A stretch of 64,000 nt of DNA from Candidatus Fermentimicrarchaeum limneticum (GTDB lineage Archaea > Micrarchaeota > Micrarchaeia > Burarchaeales > Fermentimicrarchaeaceae). The notes below the pieces were generated by a model that was not told where the DNA came from, searched no databases, and was given only the letters and a program-made list of their open reading frames with translations. Positions 42,375 through 51,937 of the stretch are shown piece by piece; the first letter of the stretch is position 1; every line of letters begins with the position of its first letter. The stretch spans positions 310,001-374,000 of the forward strand of contig CP058998.1 of NCBI GenBank assembly GCA_013426015.1. Direction: 5' to 3'. Both the position numbers and the translations under genes were made by a program.

Positions 42375-42992
42375 ATGCCTGCACCAAAAGACTTAACAAA
42401 AAAAGAGGAATGGAAGAAACATCTCAGTGAATCTCATAAAGGATATCAGTTATCAGAAGAAACAAAGATAAAAATTTCTGAAGCAAACAAAGGACATAAA
42501 GGATATTGGTTAGGCAAGAAAATGAATGAAGAAATCAAAAGAAAAATGTCAGAAACTCGCAAAGGAAAGAAAATTAATCATCCTATAAGCAAAAGACTCC
42601 AAGAAAAAATGACTAAATCAAAACAAACTTTAGAGTATAGAGAATTAAGGAGTAAAATACGATTAAATATAATTCTCCCAGTAAAAGATACTTCAATAGA
42701 ACGCAAGATGCAGGACGAATTTTCAAGCAGAGAGATAGGATACTGCAAACACATTCCAGTTTGCGGAATATGCCAACCTGATATTACTTTCCCTGATAAA
42801 AAAATAGCCGTATTTTGTGATGGAGATTATTGGCATAACTTATCTAACTACAAAATTAGAGATGCAAAACAAAATGAGATATTAAAGAATGCTGGCTGGC
42901 TTGTCTTGCGTTATTGGGAACACGAAATTAATGCAAATGTAGAAGCTATAGTTGATGAGATAGAAGAAATATTAATGAGGGTAAGAGCGTGA
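42375..42992 (+). CDS. free-standing homing endonuclease (NUMOD3 + Vsr/EDxHD-like)
   Basis: 205 residues. Residues ~15-85 contain NUMOD3-like DNA-binding repeats (EETKIKISEANKG, EEIKRKMSETRKG). Then a Vsr-like nuclease: IERKMQDEF, CQPDITFPDKKIAVFCDGDYWH, RDAKQNEILKNAGWLVLRYWEHEI, as in I-Bth0305I-type homing endonucleases. Much more AT-rich and AAA/AGA-biased than both flanking genes: a recent intruder between two structural genes, without interrupting either. Its stop overlaps the next GTG start. Confidence 0.85.
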   Translation: MPAPKDLTKKEEWKKHLSESHKGYQLSEETKIKISEANKGHKGYWLGKKMNEEIKRKMSETRKGKKINHPISKRLQEKMTKSKQTLEYRELRSKIRLNIILPVKDTSIERKMQDEFSSREIGYCKHIPVCGICQPDITFPDKKIAVFCDGDYWHNLSNYKIRDAKQNEILKNAGWLVLRYWEHEINANVEAIVDEIEEILMRVRA

Positions 42993-43480
42993 GCAACATA
43001 ATCGATGTCATATATGGTGTGATGCTTATCCTTACCATAGCCTTGACGATGGTGATAGTCCTTCTCGTGCTTAATCAGTTATCAGCCGAGTCGTCAGTCC
43101 AGTCAACCTTCACATCAGAGCAGCTGCAGCCGATAACATACGCCCAGAATGCAATCGGGCTGTTCGACTACATGCTTGTCTTCATAATGGTCATGTACTG
43201 CATAGCCGCTTTCATAACCGCGTACTACGTCAGGACCCATCCGGTTTTCTTCGTGGTGATGCTGGTATTGCAGCTCGTCGTGATTGCCGTATCAGCCCTC
43301 ATATCGAATGTGTGGACCCAGATTGCGTCCGACCCGGTTTTCCTGCCGGTAACCAACACACTCACATTCACCCCGCTCATCCTGCACAACCTTCCGATAA
43401 TCGTCTTGGTCATGAGTTCCGCAATAGCCATGATATCATACAGCACCCCGGGTAATCCCTATGAGCAATATCGCGAATAG
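42989..43480 (+). CDS. four-helix membrane protein
   Basis: 163 residues with four hydrophobic segments (about 7-30, 58-80, 86-108, 128-148). Start GTG 42989 overlaps the homing endonuclease stop. Likely a minor membrane or virion protein. C terminus overlaps the start of the adhesin gene by 20 bp. Confidence 0.65.
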   Translation: MSNIIDVIYGVMLILTIALTMVIVLLVLNQLSAESSVQSTFTSEQLQPITYAQNAIGLFDYMLVFIMVMYCIAAFITAYYVRTHPVFFVVMLVLQLVVIAVSALISNVWTQIASDPVFLPVTNTLTFTPLILHNLPIIVLVMSSAIAMISYSTPGNPYEQYRE

Positions 43481-46178
43481 CCTCATCACCCTGCTCATGC
43501 TCGTTTCTGTAGCTTCCGCCTCGTATGTCTGTTCCCGCACAGCGATAACCGACACCTACTGCAACGATGATGGAAGCAGGACTGCGGTGCTGTATTCATA
43601 CCAGCCCAACGTGTTGACCGAAGGCGGGTGGCAGCCCTTCGAGGATGTAGCCTCGCTGGAATACAGGGACGACCACTTCGAACTATCTTACAACGGGCAG
43701 ACCGTAAGGATAGACCTGTTCGCGGTGGTGGACGGGAAGGAAACCGCAACCAAAGATACGGAGCTTATGGTAGAGCCTGTAATAATAAAGCAGCGCGGGG
43801 GATTCGAGTACGGGGTTATCTTAGATAACGCGGATAAGGTGGAAGCGCTCGGTTTTAGGATAGGCGGGGACGAGATAAAGGGGATTGTGTACGACTTCTC
43901 CGATACTGTCACGGACAAGACTTCTTTGGAGATGCTGGACTCAAAGACTGCGTTGGTTAGGAACATCAATGCAACCAAACAGCTTACGATAGACCCGCTC
44001 ATCATATTGAACGAAAGCAATTCTGGCAACCTTGCGGACACATTCGTCAATGGGAGTGCAACTACAACAAACTATGGGACACTGACTTCGATGCAGGTTG
44101 CGTATGTCACTACTGCAAGCAGAATATTCATGCTTTGGGATGTTCCCACAGGTTCTACCTTTACAACCGTGACCAACGCCCAACTCATCCTGAACGCAAG
44201 CACAGTCGGGGGGGCGGTTTCGCACCAGTGCTACAACACCTCAAACGCATGGACTGAGACTGGGCTTACTTGGGACACCCAGCCATCTGCAAACACTCTG
44301 CAATCCGCAACGACACTCGCTGGTGTTGGAGTGTATAACTGGACTGTGACCGATGCGGTTAATGCCTGCATGAAACAGGCGAACACGAATTGCAGCCTGA
44401 TGGTGAAACTTACGACTGAAAGCGGGAGTCAAGCCAATTATTTCTACACGAAGGAGAATGCCCTCGTTACCGCAAGACCGCAGTTGAATATCACATACAC
44501 GAACTCATATACCTTCCCTGAAACTGGATTGGTCGGATACTGGAAGTTTGATGAGGGGATAGGGAGTAATACGGTTGATAGTTCTGGGAGCGAGAACTCA
44601 GGGACAATTTCAGGTGCATCTTGGACGACAAGCAAATACAGGATGAACAGCACATTGAACTATGACGGGGTGAACCAACAGGTTTCAGGTTCGTTCTCAC
44701 CAACAACAACTACCATGAACTTCACAGTTTCGGGGTGGATTTATCCAACATCCCAAACAGGCGTTATTTTTGGACTGTATAATGCTTCTACCAGTTGGGT
44801 AATTTATCTGAATACTGGCAGGGATTTGAGTGTATATAATGGGAGCGTAGATATATTTAGTAAGTGGTTCTATCCTCCACTCTATACATGGACACACATT
44901 GCTATCGTGTATGACGGTTCTTATATTTCGGGTTATGAGAACGGAGTTTTGATTGGTTCTACTGCATTTTCAACACTTAAAACTCCAACTACCCCGACTT
45001 TCTACTTAGGAACAACACCCACTTTTACAACAGATTATACTGGCACAATAGACGAGGTTAAAATTTGGAACAGGACTCTCTCTGCTTCGGAAGTGATGTC
45101 GGAATACCTGAAGAACGGATGCCTCTACAGCATGAACATCTCCTGCTTCAACGAAAGTTCGACCTCGCAGCAGATATACTATGACCTCATCCTGTCGAAC
45201 ACAACCGCATCGCAGACCTTTGATGATATGTGGAACTGGACTTCAAACCAATACTGCAATGGAAGCACTCCGATGAACTCTGTGACCGCAAGCATTTCAA
45301 ACGACAGCTTCTACTCGCCGAGGAATTACTATGTCGGTACTGCATCTTCCCCGAATGTGATGGCTTACCTGCTTCCCTTGAATGACCCATATCCAATCCT
45401 AAGCAACATACAAATCATTTCCTCCTCCGGCTATGCAATCCAGAATGCGCTTGTGACGGTCCAGAAACAGATAAGCGGGACATGGGTGACGATAGCGCAG
45501 AAATATACTGACGCAACAGGGGTAGCCGGGTTCAACCTCGATTACCAGACGCAGTATCTCCTTGTTGTGAATGCGACAGGATACCCCGTAGCATACTGGC
45601 CCGTCACGCCGACATCGCAAACATACCAGATTTTCCTCACTCCGTCGGCACAGACCGGGCTCTCCCAGATTTTCTCGCAAATTTCGTCAGGCTGCATGGT
45701 GGACAACTCATCATATCCGACAAGCGTGAACATAAGCTGTTCCGCCAATGATTCGAGCGGGCAGCTCCAGTCGGTCAACCTATTTGTCCGCTCGCTCGGG
45801 ACATACGGAAGTGCCACAATCTGCGATGTGGATGACGATACCGCGAACTTCACGCTCAACTGCACTGTAAGCAGTCCGATGAACCAGACAGTGACATACA
45901 CCCTGATTGGCCATACCTCATCAACATACGGGGTCTTGATTCAGGGTTCATTCAATTTTGGGAGCCAAGCGGTGTACAACAACGGCCTGTTCCCGGCATT
46001 CCTGCTCAGCCTTGCGCTGGGTCTGCTCGGGGTATTCATCAATCCATCCTTAGGAATCGCCTTATTTGGTTCAGGCTGGCTTCTCTCGGCTATAATGGGG
46101 CTGATATACATACCACCAATAGGAATCGGGGCCTTGATAGTGATTTGCGGGCTGTTAATCTACGTATTGAGGACGTGA
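43461..46178 (+). CDS. virion adhesin: DNRLRE-like and LamG domains, C-terminal membrane anchor
   Basis: 905 residues. Signal peptide (ITLLMLVSVASASY), a beta domain, a DNRLRE-like carbohydrate module (about 190-330; ADTFVNGSATTTNYG, LTWDTQPS), a LamG-like concanavalin domain (about 350-555; GLVGYWKFDEG, WTHIAIVYDG, TGTIDEVKIWNRTLS), further beta domains, and three C-terminal membrane helices. Many N-glycosylation sites. Best read as a surface receptor-binding protein of the virus. Confidence 0.75.
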   Translation: MSNIANSLITLLMLVSVASASYVCSRTAITDTYCNDDGSRTAVLYSYQPNVLTEGGWQPFEDVASLEYRDDHFELSYNGQTVRIDLFAVVDGKETATKDTELMVEPVIIKQRGGFEYGVILDNADKVEALGFRIGGDEIKGIVYDFSDTVTDKTSLEMLDSKTALVRNINATKQLTIDPLIILNESNSGNLADTFVNGSATTTNYGTLTSMQVAYVTTASRIFMLWDVPTGSTFTTVTNAQLILNASTVGGAVSHQCYNTSNAWTETGLTWDTQPSANTLQSATTLAGVGVYNWTVTDAVNACMKQANTNCSLMVKLTTESGSQANYFYTKENALVTARPQLNITYTNSYTFPETGLVGYWKFDEGIGSNTVDSSGSENSGTISGASWTTSKYRMNSTLNYDGVNQQVSGSFSPTTTTMNFTVSGWIYPTSQTGVIFGLYNASTSWVIYLNTGRDLSVYNGSVDIFSKWFYPPLYTWTHIAIVYDGSYISGYENGVLIGSTAFSTLKTPTTPTFYLGTTPTFTTDYTGTIDEVKIWNRTLSASEVMSEYLKNGCLYSMNISCFNESSTSQQIYYDLILSNTTASQTFDDMWNWTSNQYCNGSTPMNSVTASISNDSFYSPRNYYVGTASSPNVMAYLLPLNDPYPILSNIQIISSSGYAIQNALVTVQKQISGTWVTIAQKYTDATGVAGFNLDYQTQYLLVVNATGYPVAYWPVTPTSQTYQIFLTPSAQTGLSQIFSQISSGCMVDNSSYPTSVNISCSANDSSGQLQSVNLFVRSLGTYGSATICDVDDDTANFTLNCTVSSPMNQTVTYTLIGHTSSTYGVLIQGSFNFGSQAVYNNGLFPAFLLSLALGLLGVFINPSLGIALFGSGWLLSAIMGLIYIPPIGIGALIVICGLLIYVLRT

Positions 46179-46182
46179 GAAC

Positions 46183-46626
46183 ATGGCGGATATTCGGGGG
46201 CTCATTTATGCGGTGATTCTGGGGGGGTTCGTGCTGCTCCTCGCCTTAGAGACGCTCATAAGCTCGATGCAGGCGACCTACTCGCCTAACATCACACCCG
46301 GCAACCAGTCGCAGAACCTCACATTCACCAACCAGATAGAAAATTTAAATTCCACTATCATCAGCACCCAGAGTTCGATGCAGAACCAGACCGGGATCAG
46401 CAGCAATCCTTATGATATGCTGTCCTCAACCGGCAATGCAGTCTGGGGGACCGTGCAGTTGCTGTTCAGCATAACCGGCCTGTACCTTGCGATAACGGCG
46501 GACATAATCAGCGCCTTCAACATCGGGGGCGTGCCGGTCGGCTGGATATCCTTCGGGGTTATGATGCTGGTGACATTTAATGTAGCCATAGACTTGATAA
46601 GTGCATGGCTCAAATACAGGTTGTGA
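46183..46626 (+). CDS. small membrane protein
   Basis: 147 residues: N-terminal membrane helix, polar Asn/Gln/Ser-rich exposed part (YSPNITPGNQSQNLTFTNQIENLNS), then two membrane helices. Directly follows the adhesin, 4 bp apart. Virion membrane protein is likely. Confidence 0.6.
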   Translation: MADIRGLIYAVILGGFVLLLALETLISSMQATYSPNITPGNQSQNLTFTNQIENLNSTIISTQSSMQNQTGISSNPYDMLSSTGNAVWGTVQLLFSITGLYLAITADIISAFNIGGVPVGWISFGVMMLVTFNVAIDLISAWLKYRL

Positions 46627-46627
46627 T

Positions 46628-46918
46628 ATGACGTACCCAAACCTGACAAATGTGACAAGCATCGAAGGCTTGGCGAGCTACGACAATGCGGTCACGGGCG
46701 GGTATTACGCCCCCATGGTTGTGTTCAGTATTTTCATAATCGTGCTGGGAATCACCGCCGCGTACCTGAAGAACAAATCGATTGTGGTCGCGTCGTTCTT
46801 CTCCACGATGTCCGCGATATTCCTGTGGCTCCTTGGGCTTCTCGCATGGACATACCTCGCGGTTTGCGTGGTGGTGCTCATCGCATCCTCCATACTGCTC
46901 ATACGGGAATCCGGGTAG
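46628..46918 (+). CDS. small membrane protein
   Basis: 96 residues with two or three hydrophobic helices after a short polar N terminus (TYPNLTNVTSIEGLASYDNA). Starts 1 bp after the previous stop. The end is followed closely by promoter box A copy 2. Confidence 0.6.
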   Translation: MTYPNLTNVTSIEGLASYDNAVTGGYYAPMVVFSIFIIVLGITAAYLKNKSIVVASFFSTMSAIFLWLLGLLAWTYLAVCVVVLIASSILLIRESG

Positions 46919-46929
46919 CTTTCGCCCCT

Positions 46930-46952
46930 CGCCCCGATACTTTTTAATAGCG
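46930..46952 (+). promoter_or_regulatory. virus promoter box A, copy 2
   Basis: Identical over 23 bp to 38354-38376. It stands before the coat protein candidate with a long leader (about 100 nt), while a second TATA-like AATATATA lies at 46960-46967. Confidence 0.8.
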
Positions 46953-46968
46953 CCTGAGTAATATATAC

Positions 46969-46991
46969 TGAACGTGAGAATTGCACGTTCA
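46969..46991 (+). promoter_or_regulatory. leader hairpin before coat protein gene
   Basis: TGAACGTG (46969-46976) and CACGTTCA (46984-46991) form an 8-bp perfect stem with loop AGAATTG, close to the expected transcription start. It may stabilise the message or bind a regulator. Confidence 0.55.
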
Positions 46992-47072
46992 GCTCATTTT
47001 GAGGATTGCCGAGGAGGGGCTGCCAATACCCAAACTACCAAGGGGTTAAAATCCCATAAGGAGGCTGGGTAA

Positions 47073-47366
47073 ATGGCAGGACTTGCAGACATGAGGGCCT
47101 ACATAATGCTCGTAGGATACATAGGGATTTTCGGTGCGATAATCCTCTATGTTCTATCCTCGACTCAGACATCAATCGGCTCAGACCTGACCGCACAGAT
47201 GAACTATGCGTTCGGCAACGCAACTGCAGCAATCATGACATTCTTCCTGTGGATGGGAATAATAGTCGTGATAATCTGCGCGGGTATCGTCCTCTCTACG
47301 CTTGTGGGCGACTTCATAGGCGGAGGCGGAGGCGGAGGCAGAGGCAGAGGCAGACGCAAAAAGTAG
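47073..47366 (+). CDS. candidate major coat protein
   Basis: 97 residues: short N terminus, two long hydrophobic helices (about 10-30 and 50-80) and a Gly-rich, very basic end (GRGRGRRKK) that could touch DNA. The size and two-helix plan are those of coat proteins of spindle-shaped and some other membrane-bearing archaeal viruses. It has its own promoter, a structured leader and AAGGAGG ribosome site, and a hairpin after it, as expected for a highly made protein. Not proven. Confidence 0.6.
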   Translation: MAGLADMRAYIMLVGYIGIFGAIILYVLSSTQTSIGSDLTAQMNYAFGNATAAIMTFFLWMGIIVVIICAGIVLSTLVGDFIGGGGGGGRGRGRRKK

Positions 47367-47396
47367 ACAACGGCTACCAATCAACAGGGGGTTCGC

Positions 47397-47418
47397 GTGG
47401 GGGGCAACACACCCCCAC
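47397..47418 (+). terminator. hairpin after coat protein gene
   Basis: GTGGGGG and CCCCCAC make a 7-bp GC-rich stem with an 8-nt loop, 30 bp after the stop codon and directly before the next promoter. Possible terminator or RNA 3' stabiliser; no long T-run follows. Confidence 0.4.
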
Positions 47419-47422
47419 CCTC

Positions 47423-47440
47423 AAAATATTCACTTATATA
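47423..47440 (+). promoter_or_regulatory. virus promoter box B, copy 1
   Basis: AAAATATTCACTTATATA is identical to 53300-53317. TATA part TTATATA is about 26 bp before 47461, so transcription should start there, 19 bp ahead of ATG 47480. Confidence 0.8.
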
Positions 47441-47479
47441 AGACAGTTATAATATCATATATGGCAGCAGGAACCCAAG

Positions 47480-47791
47480 ATGCCAGCCTTCGAAATCGCA
47501 GTCATGCTCCTTGTGTCGTCATTGCCCTTCCTCTTCGCATACATCGCATTCCATCTCTGGAATAGGTACACCGCCCTTGGGATATTCTTCCTCCTCCTTG
47601 CCCTCGGGTTCATAATGGTGTCATTCGGAATCGCCATGCAGTTTGCGGATTCCAACCAGTATCCCGCCCTCACGAGCCTGTTCGCCAGTCTCATATACGT
47701 CATGGTCACAGTCATCATCTTTACGATAGGGGCGTTCATGTTCGACGTGCTCCCGCTGATGCTAAAAAGGTTTTTCGGTGGAAAGGCTTGA
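47480..47791 (+). CDS. small membrane protein
   Basis: 103 residues with three or four hydrophobic helices and a short basic end (KRFFGGKA). First gene after promoter box B. Second coat or membrane component is possible. Overlaps the next gene. Confidence 0.6.
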   Translation: MPAFEIAVMLLVSSLPFLFAYIAFHLWNRYTALGIFFLLLALGFIMVSFGIAMQFADSNQYPALTSLFASLIYVMVTVIIFTIGAFMFDVLPLMLKRFFGGKA

Positions 47792-47928
47792 TTGACATCT
47801 GCACGGTCTGCGGAAGGCAGGCTGAAATAAGATACCTGAAATCATGCATGGACGGATGGACGATGCTGTGCAGTACGGAATGCAAGAAGGAATGGGATGG
47901 AAACAATGGTAACGCGGATAAGGATTGA
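47788..47928 (+). CDS. small zinc-finger protein
   Basis: 46 residues: ICTVCGRQA and CSTECKKEW, a two-pair zinc finger. Starts with TTG 47788, overlapping the previous stop TGA by two bases, with GGTGG before it. Same style as the early-region zinc proteins but placed among structural genes. Confidence 0.55.
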   Translation: MIDICTVCGRQAEIRYLKSCMDGWTMLCSTECKKEWDGNNGNADKD

Positions 47929-47966
47929 TATGGGGCAATACGCCCCGGAAATGAGGTGATTAAAAG

Positions 47967-48578
47967 ATGGAAGGATGGAAGAAATATGGAATAGCGGCAA
48001 TGTGCCTGGTGTTGCTCGGGGTCGCTGCGTATGTCGCAGTATTGCCGACAGCATATCAGGCAGGAGCAGTAGTGGCTGACAAGGTAGTGTACAGCGAAGA
48101 CGGGTCAGTGGAACTGGCGAGCAAGTCGCCGGATGCCCTGCAATACACGGGAGTCCTTTGCGTCGGGGCGAGGCTGGACGGGATTTACTACGACTACGGG
48201 TGCAGGCACAACATCATAACCAGCAAGGGCAGGAATATGCTGGCATGGAGCGTTGAGGGCAACGGGACTGCGTTAGTCCTGAACAAGCTCGGGGTCGGCA
48301 ACTCATCGGCGGGGCAGGTGGCAGCGGACACGGACTTGGCAAACCTATATACGAACTGCGGACTCAGCATAGCGACGGTAACGCCATACAGCCCGGGCGT
48401 AGGCAACTGGTCGGTGAACAACGTATTCACATCGACCTGCACAAACATAGTCGCCAACACAACGGGGATATACAACACCACGACCGCAGGCAACCTGTTC
48501 GCAGAGGCAAACTACACATCAGTGACTTTGAACATCAACGACCAATTAAACTTAACATACAATATGTGGGTGCAGTAG
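47967..48578 (+). CDS. secreted or pilin-like virion protein
   Basis: 203 residues: N-terminal membrane helix (YGIAAMCLVLLGVAAYVAV) followed by an ectodomain with Cys and many N-x-S/T sites (NSS, NWS, NTT). GAGGTGATT precedes ATG 47967. Probably exposed on the virion or cell surface. No family recognised. Confidence 0.6.
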   Translation: MEGWKKYGIAAMCLVLLGVAAYVAVLPTAYQAGAVVADKVVYSEDGSVELASKSPDALQYTGVLCVGARLDGIYYDYGCRHNIITSKGRNMLAWSVEGNGTALVLNKLGVGNSSAGQVAADTDLANLYTNCGLSIATVTPYSPGVGNWSVNNVFTSTCTNIVANTTGIYNTTTAGNLFAEANYTSVTLNINDQLNLTYNMWVQ

Positions 48579-48594
48579 GGACGCCCATCTGTGG

Positions 48595-51500
48595 GTGTTC
48601 CACTTGAGAATAAACTGGGAGGTCATCGGATGGACACTGCTCGTTCTGCTATTCCTAATCAGTTCTGCGAAGGCGGAGGGCATTCCAATCCAAGCATCCC
48701 CAACCATCGACATCATCTCGCAGACCTACATAGACAGTTACCTGACTTGGAGTTTTAAGCCAATAGACAACAAGACATGGAGGGCGGGCTTCACAGTAGA
48801 CCCTGCATTATGGAGCAATGCGAAGGACTGCCTCGCCCAGCCTGCAGCCTCAAAGGCGGCCTGCTTTACCAACCTGTGCAATGCTGCAGCATCCCTCAGC
48901 CCCAACGAGAGCGTCAGGCTCGGGCTTAACTGCTCCAATTCCACAGACATAACCAAGCTGACGGCTGACTTCGGGAACATGGGCAGCTATCCCCTTACAG
49001 CAGTCACGAAGGACATCCAGTTCTCCAAATTCATAATAGACCTCACCAACGGCAACGGCTCGTTCACAATCTCATTCCCAAACGGCTTTAAAGTCGGGGA
49101 GAGCGCAAAATTCGGGTTCGGCTCGACGATTATCAACACCTCGACGACTGCGTATGCTATTGCCATGTACGGATCGCAAACCCACACATTCTACGCATCT
49201 GGGCTATTCTGGAACTGGTATGTCAACGGGACGAACATAAGCTACAGCTGCAGTGTAGATGGGATTAGTTTTGTCAACCGGACTGCTGTAAGACCATGCA
49301 ATACTGCGGATTGTTTTGGTGGAAATTTTGCGGTCTGGTATAACGGGACGTATGTGAGCTATGCATACAGCGATAGGAGTACGCAGAATACCCCTATGTT
49401 TTACAGGAGGGGAATTCCGAACTCCGACTGCTCGATAACGTGGAGTGCTGCGGAGCAGACCGCCATTTCTGCGACTGCGACCAGAACTTACAGGTATCCA
49501 AGCTTGGCTATTGACGACCAGGGTTACCCCTGGATAGCTTACGTAAACAACACAGCGGACACTACCGTTTATCCATTCATCACGAAATCATCAACGAATG
49601 ATGGGACTTGGACAACCGCAAGCGGGTTCGCATACCAGTTAAACTACACTTCCAGTCTTTCTTATATCGCTTCGGCAGTTCCCCTGACAGCAGGAAAGAT
49701 TCTCGCTGCATATTGCACAGGTTCGGGAAGGTTGTACATTAGAAGCTGGACTGGGGCTGCTTGGAACAGCGTCGTGAACTCGTCAAGCACCTGCGCGTCA
49801 GCGAATATGCATGATGTTGTCGCAGAGGGGGATAACGCACATTTCGTATTCCTAAGCAGTTCAGCCATAAAATACCTCAACTACACCTACACCACGAACC
49901 TAAGGAGTTCCGAGACAACCTTGGTTACCGGAGGCTTGACCACCACCACCCACCCCTACCTGACATACAACGGGACAGGGACTTTGTATATGTTTTACAG
50001 CAAGGTCACGAGTCAGGTGGGGACTATCAACTACACGACTAAGACAAAGGCAAACGTTTGGAGCGGTAGAACCTTCTGGTTCACGCTTAACAACCTTACC
50101 AATACTGCGGACTATATGGCTCCATTCTACCAGAATTATAATAATTATATCGGATTAATGGCTATGCAGAACTACACCCCGTCCCTGTTCAACATAACGT
50201 TCAGCTTCCTGAATTACTCAACTGCGGCAGGGTTGTTGAACCATGCAAACGTCTCGAGTTACATTACTTACGGGGAATCCGCCAGTGTTCTGATGAAACG
50301 GGTTCGGTTCGCAAGCGATTACGCAACCTACGGGCAGAACATAGCAAAGCAGTCCAAGTTCATGCGGGTCAAGTCCGACTTCCTGGCTTACGTGGAGAAC
50401 ATAGGGAAGTCGGCGGCATTCCAGAAATTAGCCAGCGACTTCGCAACTTATGGGGAAGGGCTGGTAAGAACGCTCCTGTTCCCGAGAATATCCTACGGCT
50501 ATGTAACCTATGGGGAATCAATAACAAAGCTGTCGAAATTCAGCAGGACTGCGACGGACAACGCAACTTATTACCAGTCAATAGACCGCAGGGCAAAGTT
50601 GTCAAAGACATTGACCGACTTCGCGGCATACGGGGAGAACGTATTGAAGTCCGCAATCTTCGGCAGGATGTCAGCCGATTTCGCGACCTATGGACAGAAT
50701 GCAGTAAAGTTATCAGAGTTCTCCAGAACCGCAGCCGACTTCGCAACGTATTACGAGCAAGTGACAAAGCAATCCGCATTCTCCCGAGTCCTGAGCGACT
50801 ATGCAACCTACTACGAGAATATTCTTGGGGAGTTCATATCCACAGCAGCATATGTCAACAACATAACGGTATCGAACTTCATAACCTACTATGAGTCAGC
50901 CAGCAGGACGGCGATATTCACAAGGGGGCTGAGCGACTCGGTTGCATACGGAGAATGGGTAGCCAAGAACTCGGTCTTCACAAAACTGGCGGCTGACTTC
51001 GCGGCATACGGGGAGAATCTCATTCGCCAGATAAGGATAAGCATAACCGCAACCGACTCGGTGATATATAAAGAATTGATAAACCAGTGGAGGAAGATCT
51101 CGCTCATCGTAAGCAGCTATGCAAGCTTCGGCGATTCTGCAAACAGGATAAGGAGTGTTTCAACCATACTGTTCAGCTGGCTTGATTTCGGGGAGTCCAG
51201 CAGCGCCGAGATAAAGGTCACTGCAGCCAACGTCACATTCGGGCAGGGAGGGGTGGTTTTCACTTGCAACGCGACTTCGCAATCCGACCTTAAAAATGCG
51301 AGCCTGTGGATAACCCTGAACAATACATGGGCGCTGTACGCGACAAACGAGGTTTCAGGGATTTCCAACCAGACGAATTTCACCATACCATTGGCGGACG
51401 GGATATATGTCTGGAACTGCGAATGGTGCACCGCGTCGGCCTGTGCCTTCTCGCCGCATAACCAGACATTGCAGCTGAATGATCCGCCGTTATCGCAATT

Positions 51501-51915
51501 CTTAAGTATAATTGGGGCTGTTCTCACAGCCGGAGGTGATTGGTCTATGATAAGTGTGATTGTAACGGGATTGATGGTGTGTGTGTTCGTATACCTTAGC
51601 GTGCATCAGGAAGATCCAGCATGGAAGCTCGGCTATCTGCTTATGGCTATTATCATGATGTCCGTGGCAATAGTGCTTGCAATAGAAGTGTTATCCACGT
51701 CTGAAGTGAGGATAACGAGCTCCTCCTTCGACGCATCAACAAATACAGTGAGCTTCACTTGGGGCAGTGTCGTAAACACCACGTCACAAAAGAACTTGCT
51801 CGCCTCCATGCTCAATCCGATATACTGGGTCCTTTACTTGATAATTGCCATTGCGTTGGTCGGGGTAATCCTCGGAGTGGCGGATTACATAGGAAAAGGG
51901 AGGAAAAGGGGATGA
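48595..51915 (+). CDS. large fibre protein with 16 short repeats and membrane anchor
   Basis: 1106 residues: signal peptide, N-terminal beta domain, a region (about 200-540) that resembles a beta-propeller in spacing of repeats, then 16 consecutive repeats of about 23 residues (ATYGE(N/S)..K.S.FSR..SD pattern, about 560-905), an Ig-like Cys domain and two or three C-terminal membrane helices. A stalk-like receptor fibre is likely. Start is GTG 48595 or TTG 48604; the latter has GGTG at ideal distance. Confidence 0.75.
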   Translation: MFHLRINWEVIGWTLLVLLFLISSAKAEGIPIQASPTIDIISQTYIDSYLTWSFKPIDNKTWRAGFTVDPALWSNAKDCLAQPAASKAACFTNLCNAAASLSPNESVRLGLNCSNSTDITKLTADFGNMGSYPLTAVTKDIQFSKFIIDLTNGNGSFTISFPNGFKVGESAKFGFGSTIINTSTTAYAIAMYGSQTHTFYASGLFWNWYVNGTNISYSCSVDGISFVNRTAVRPCNTADCFGGNFAVWYNGTYVSYAYSDRSTQNTPMFYRRGIPNSDCSITWSAAEQTAISATATRTYRYPSLAIDDQGYPWIAYVNNTADTTVYPFITKSSTNDGTWTTASGFAYQLNYTSSLSYIASAVPLTAGKILAAYCTGSGRLYIRSWTGAAWNSVVNSSSTCASANMHDVVAEGDNAHFVFLSSSAIKYLNYTYTTNLRSSETTLVTGGLTTTTHPYLTYNGTGTLYMFYSKVTSQVGTINYTTKTKANVWSGRTFWFTLNNLTNTADYMAPFYQNYNNYIGLMAMQNYTPSLFNITFSFLNYSTAAGLLNHANVSSYITYGESASVLMKRVRFASDYATYGQNIAKQSKFMRVKSDFLAYVENIGKSAAFQKLASDFATYGEGLVRTLLFPRISYGYVTYGESITKLSKFSRTATDNATYYQSIDRRAKLSKTLTDFAAYGENVLKSAIFGRMSADFATYGQNAVKLSEFSRTAADFATYYEQVTKQSAFSRVLSDYATYYENILGEFISTAAYVNNITVSNFITYYESASRTAIFTRGLSDSVAYGEWVAKNSVFTKLAADFAAYGENLIRQIRISITATDSVIYKELINQWRKISLIVSSYASFGDSANRIRSVSTILFSWLDFGESSSAEIKVTAANVTFGQGGVVFTCNATSQSDLKNASLWITLNNTWALYATNEVSGISNQTNFTIPLADGIYVWNCEWCTASACAFSPHNQTLQLNDPPLSQFLSIIGAVLTAGGDWSMISVIVTGLMVCVFVYLSVHQEDPAWKLGYLLMAIIMMSVAIVLAIEVLSTSEVRITSSSFDASTNTVSFTWGSVVNTTSQKNLLASMLNPIYWVLYLIIAIALVGVILGVADYIGKGRKRG

Positions 51916-51937
51916 TTTGACATATAAAGGAGTCAAG

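Noticed and set aside
41566-42399. Minus-strand acidic 277-codon frame opposite the Ser-rich region
   Set aside because: It is the complement of the repetitive Ser codons; no promoter or ribosome site.
47261-47366. Gly-Gly-Arg repeat at the coat protein end as a CRISPR-like or tandem repeat array
   Set aside because: It is a short GGAGGC-type codon run (about 40 bp) inside a gene, without spacers.
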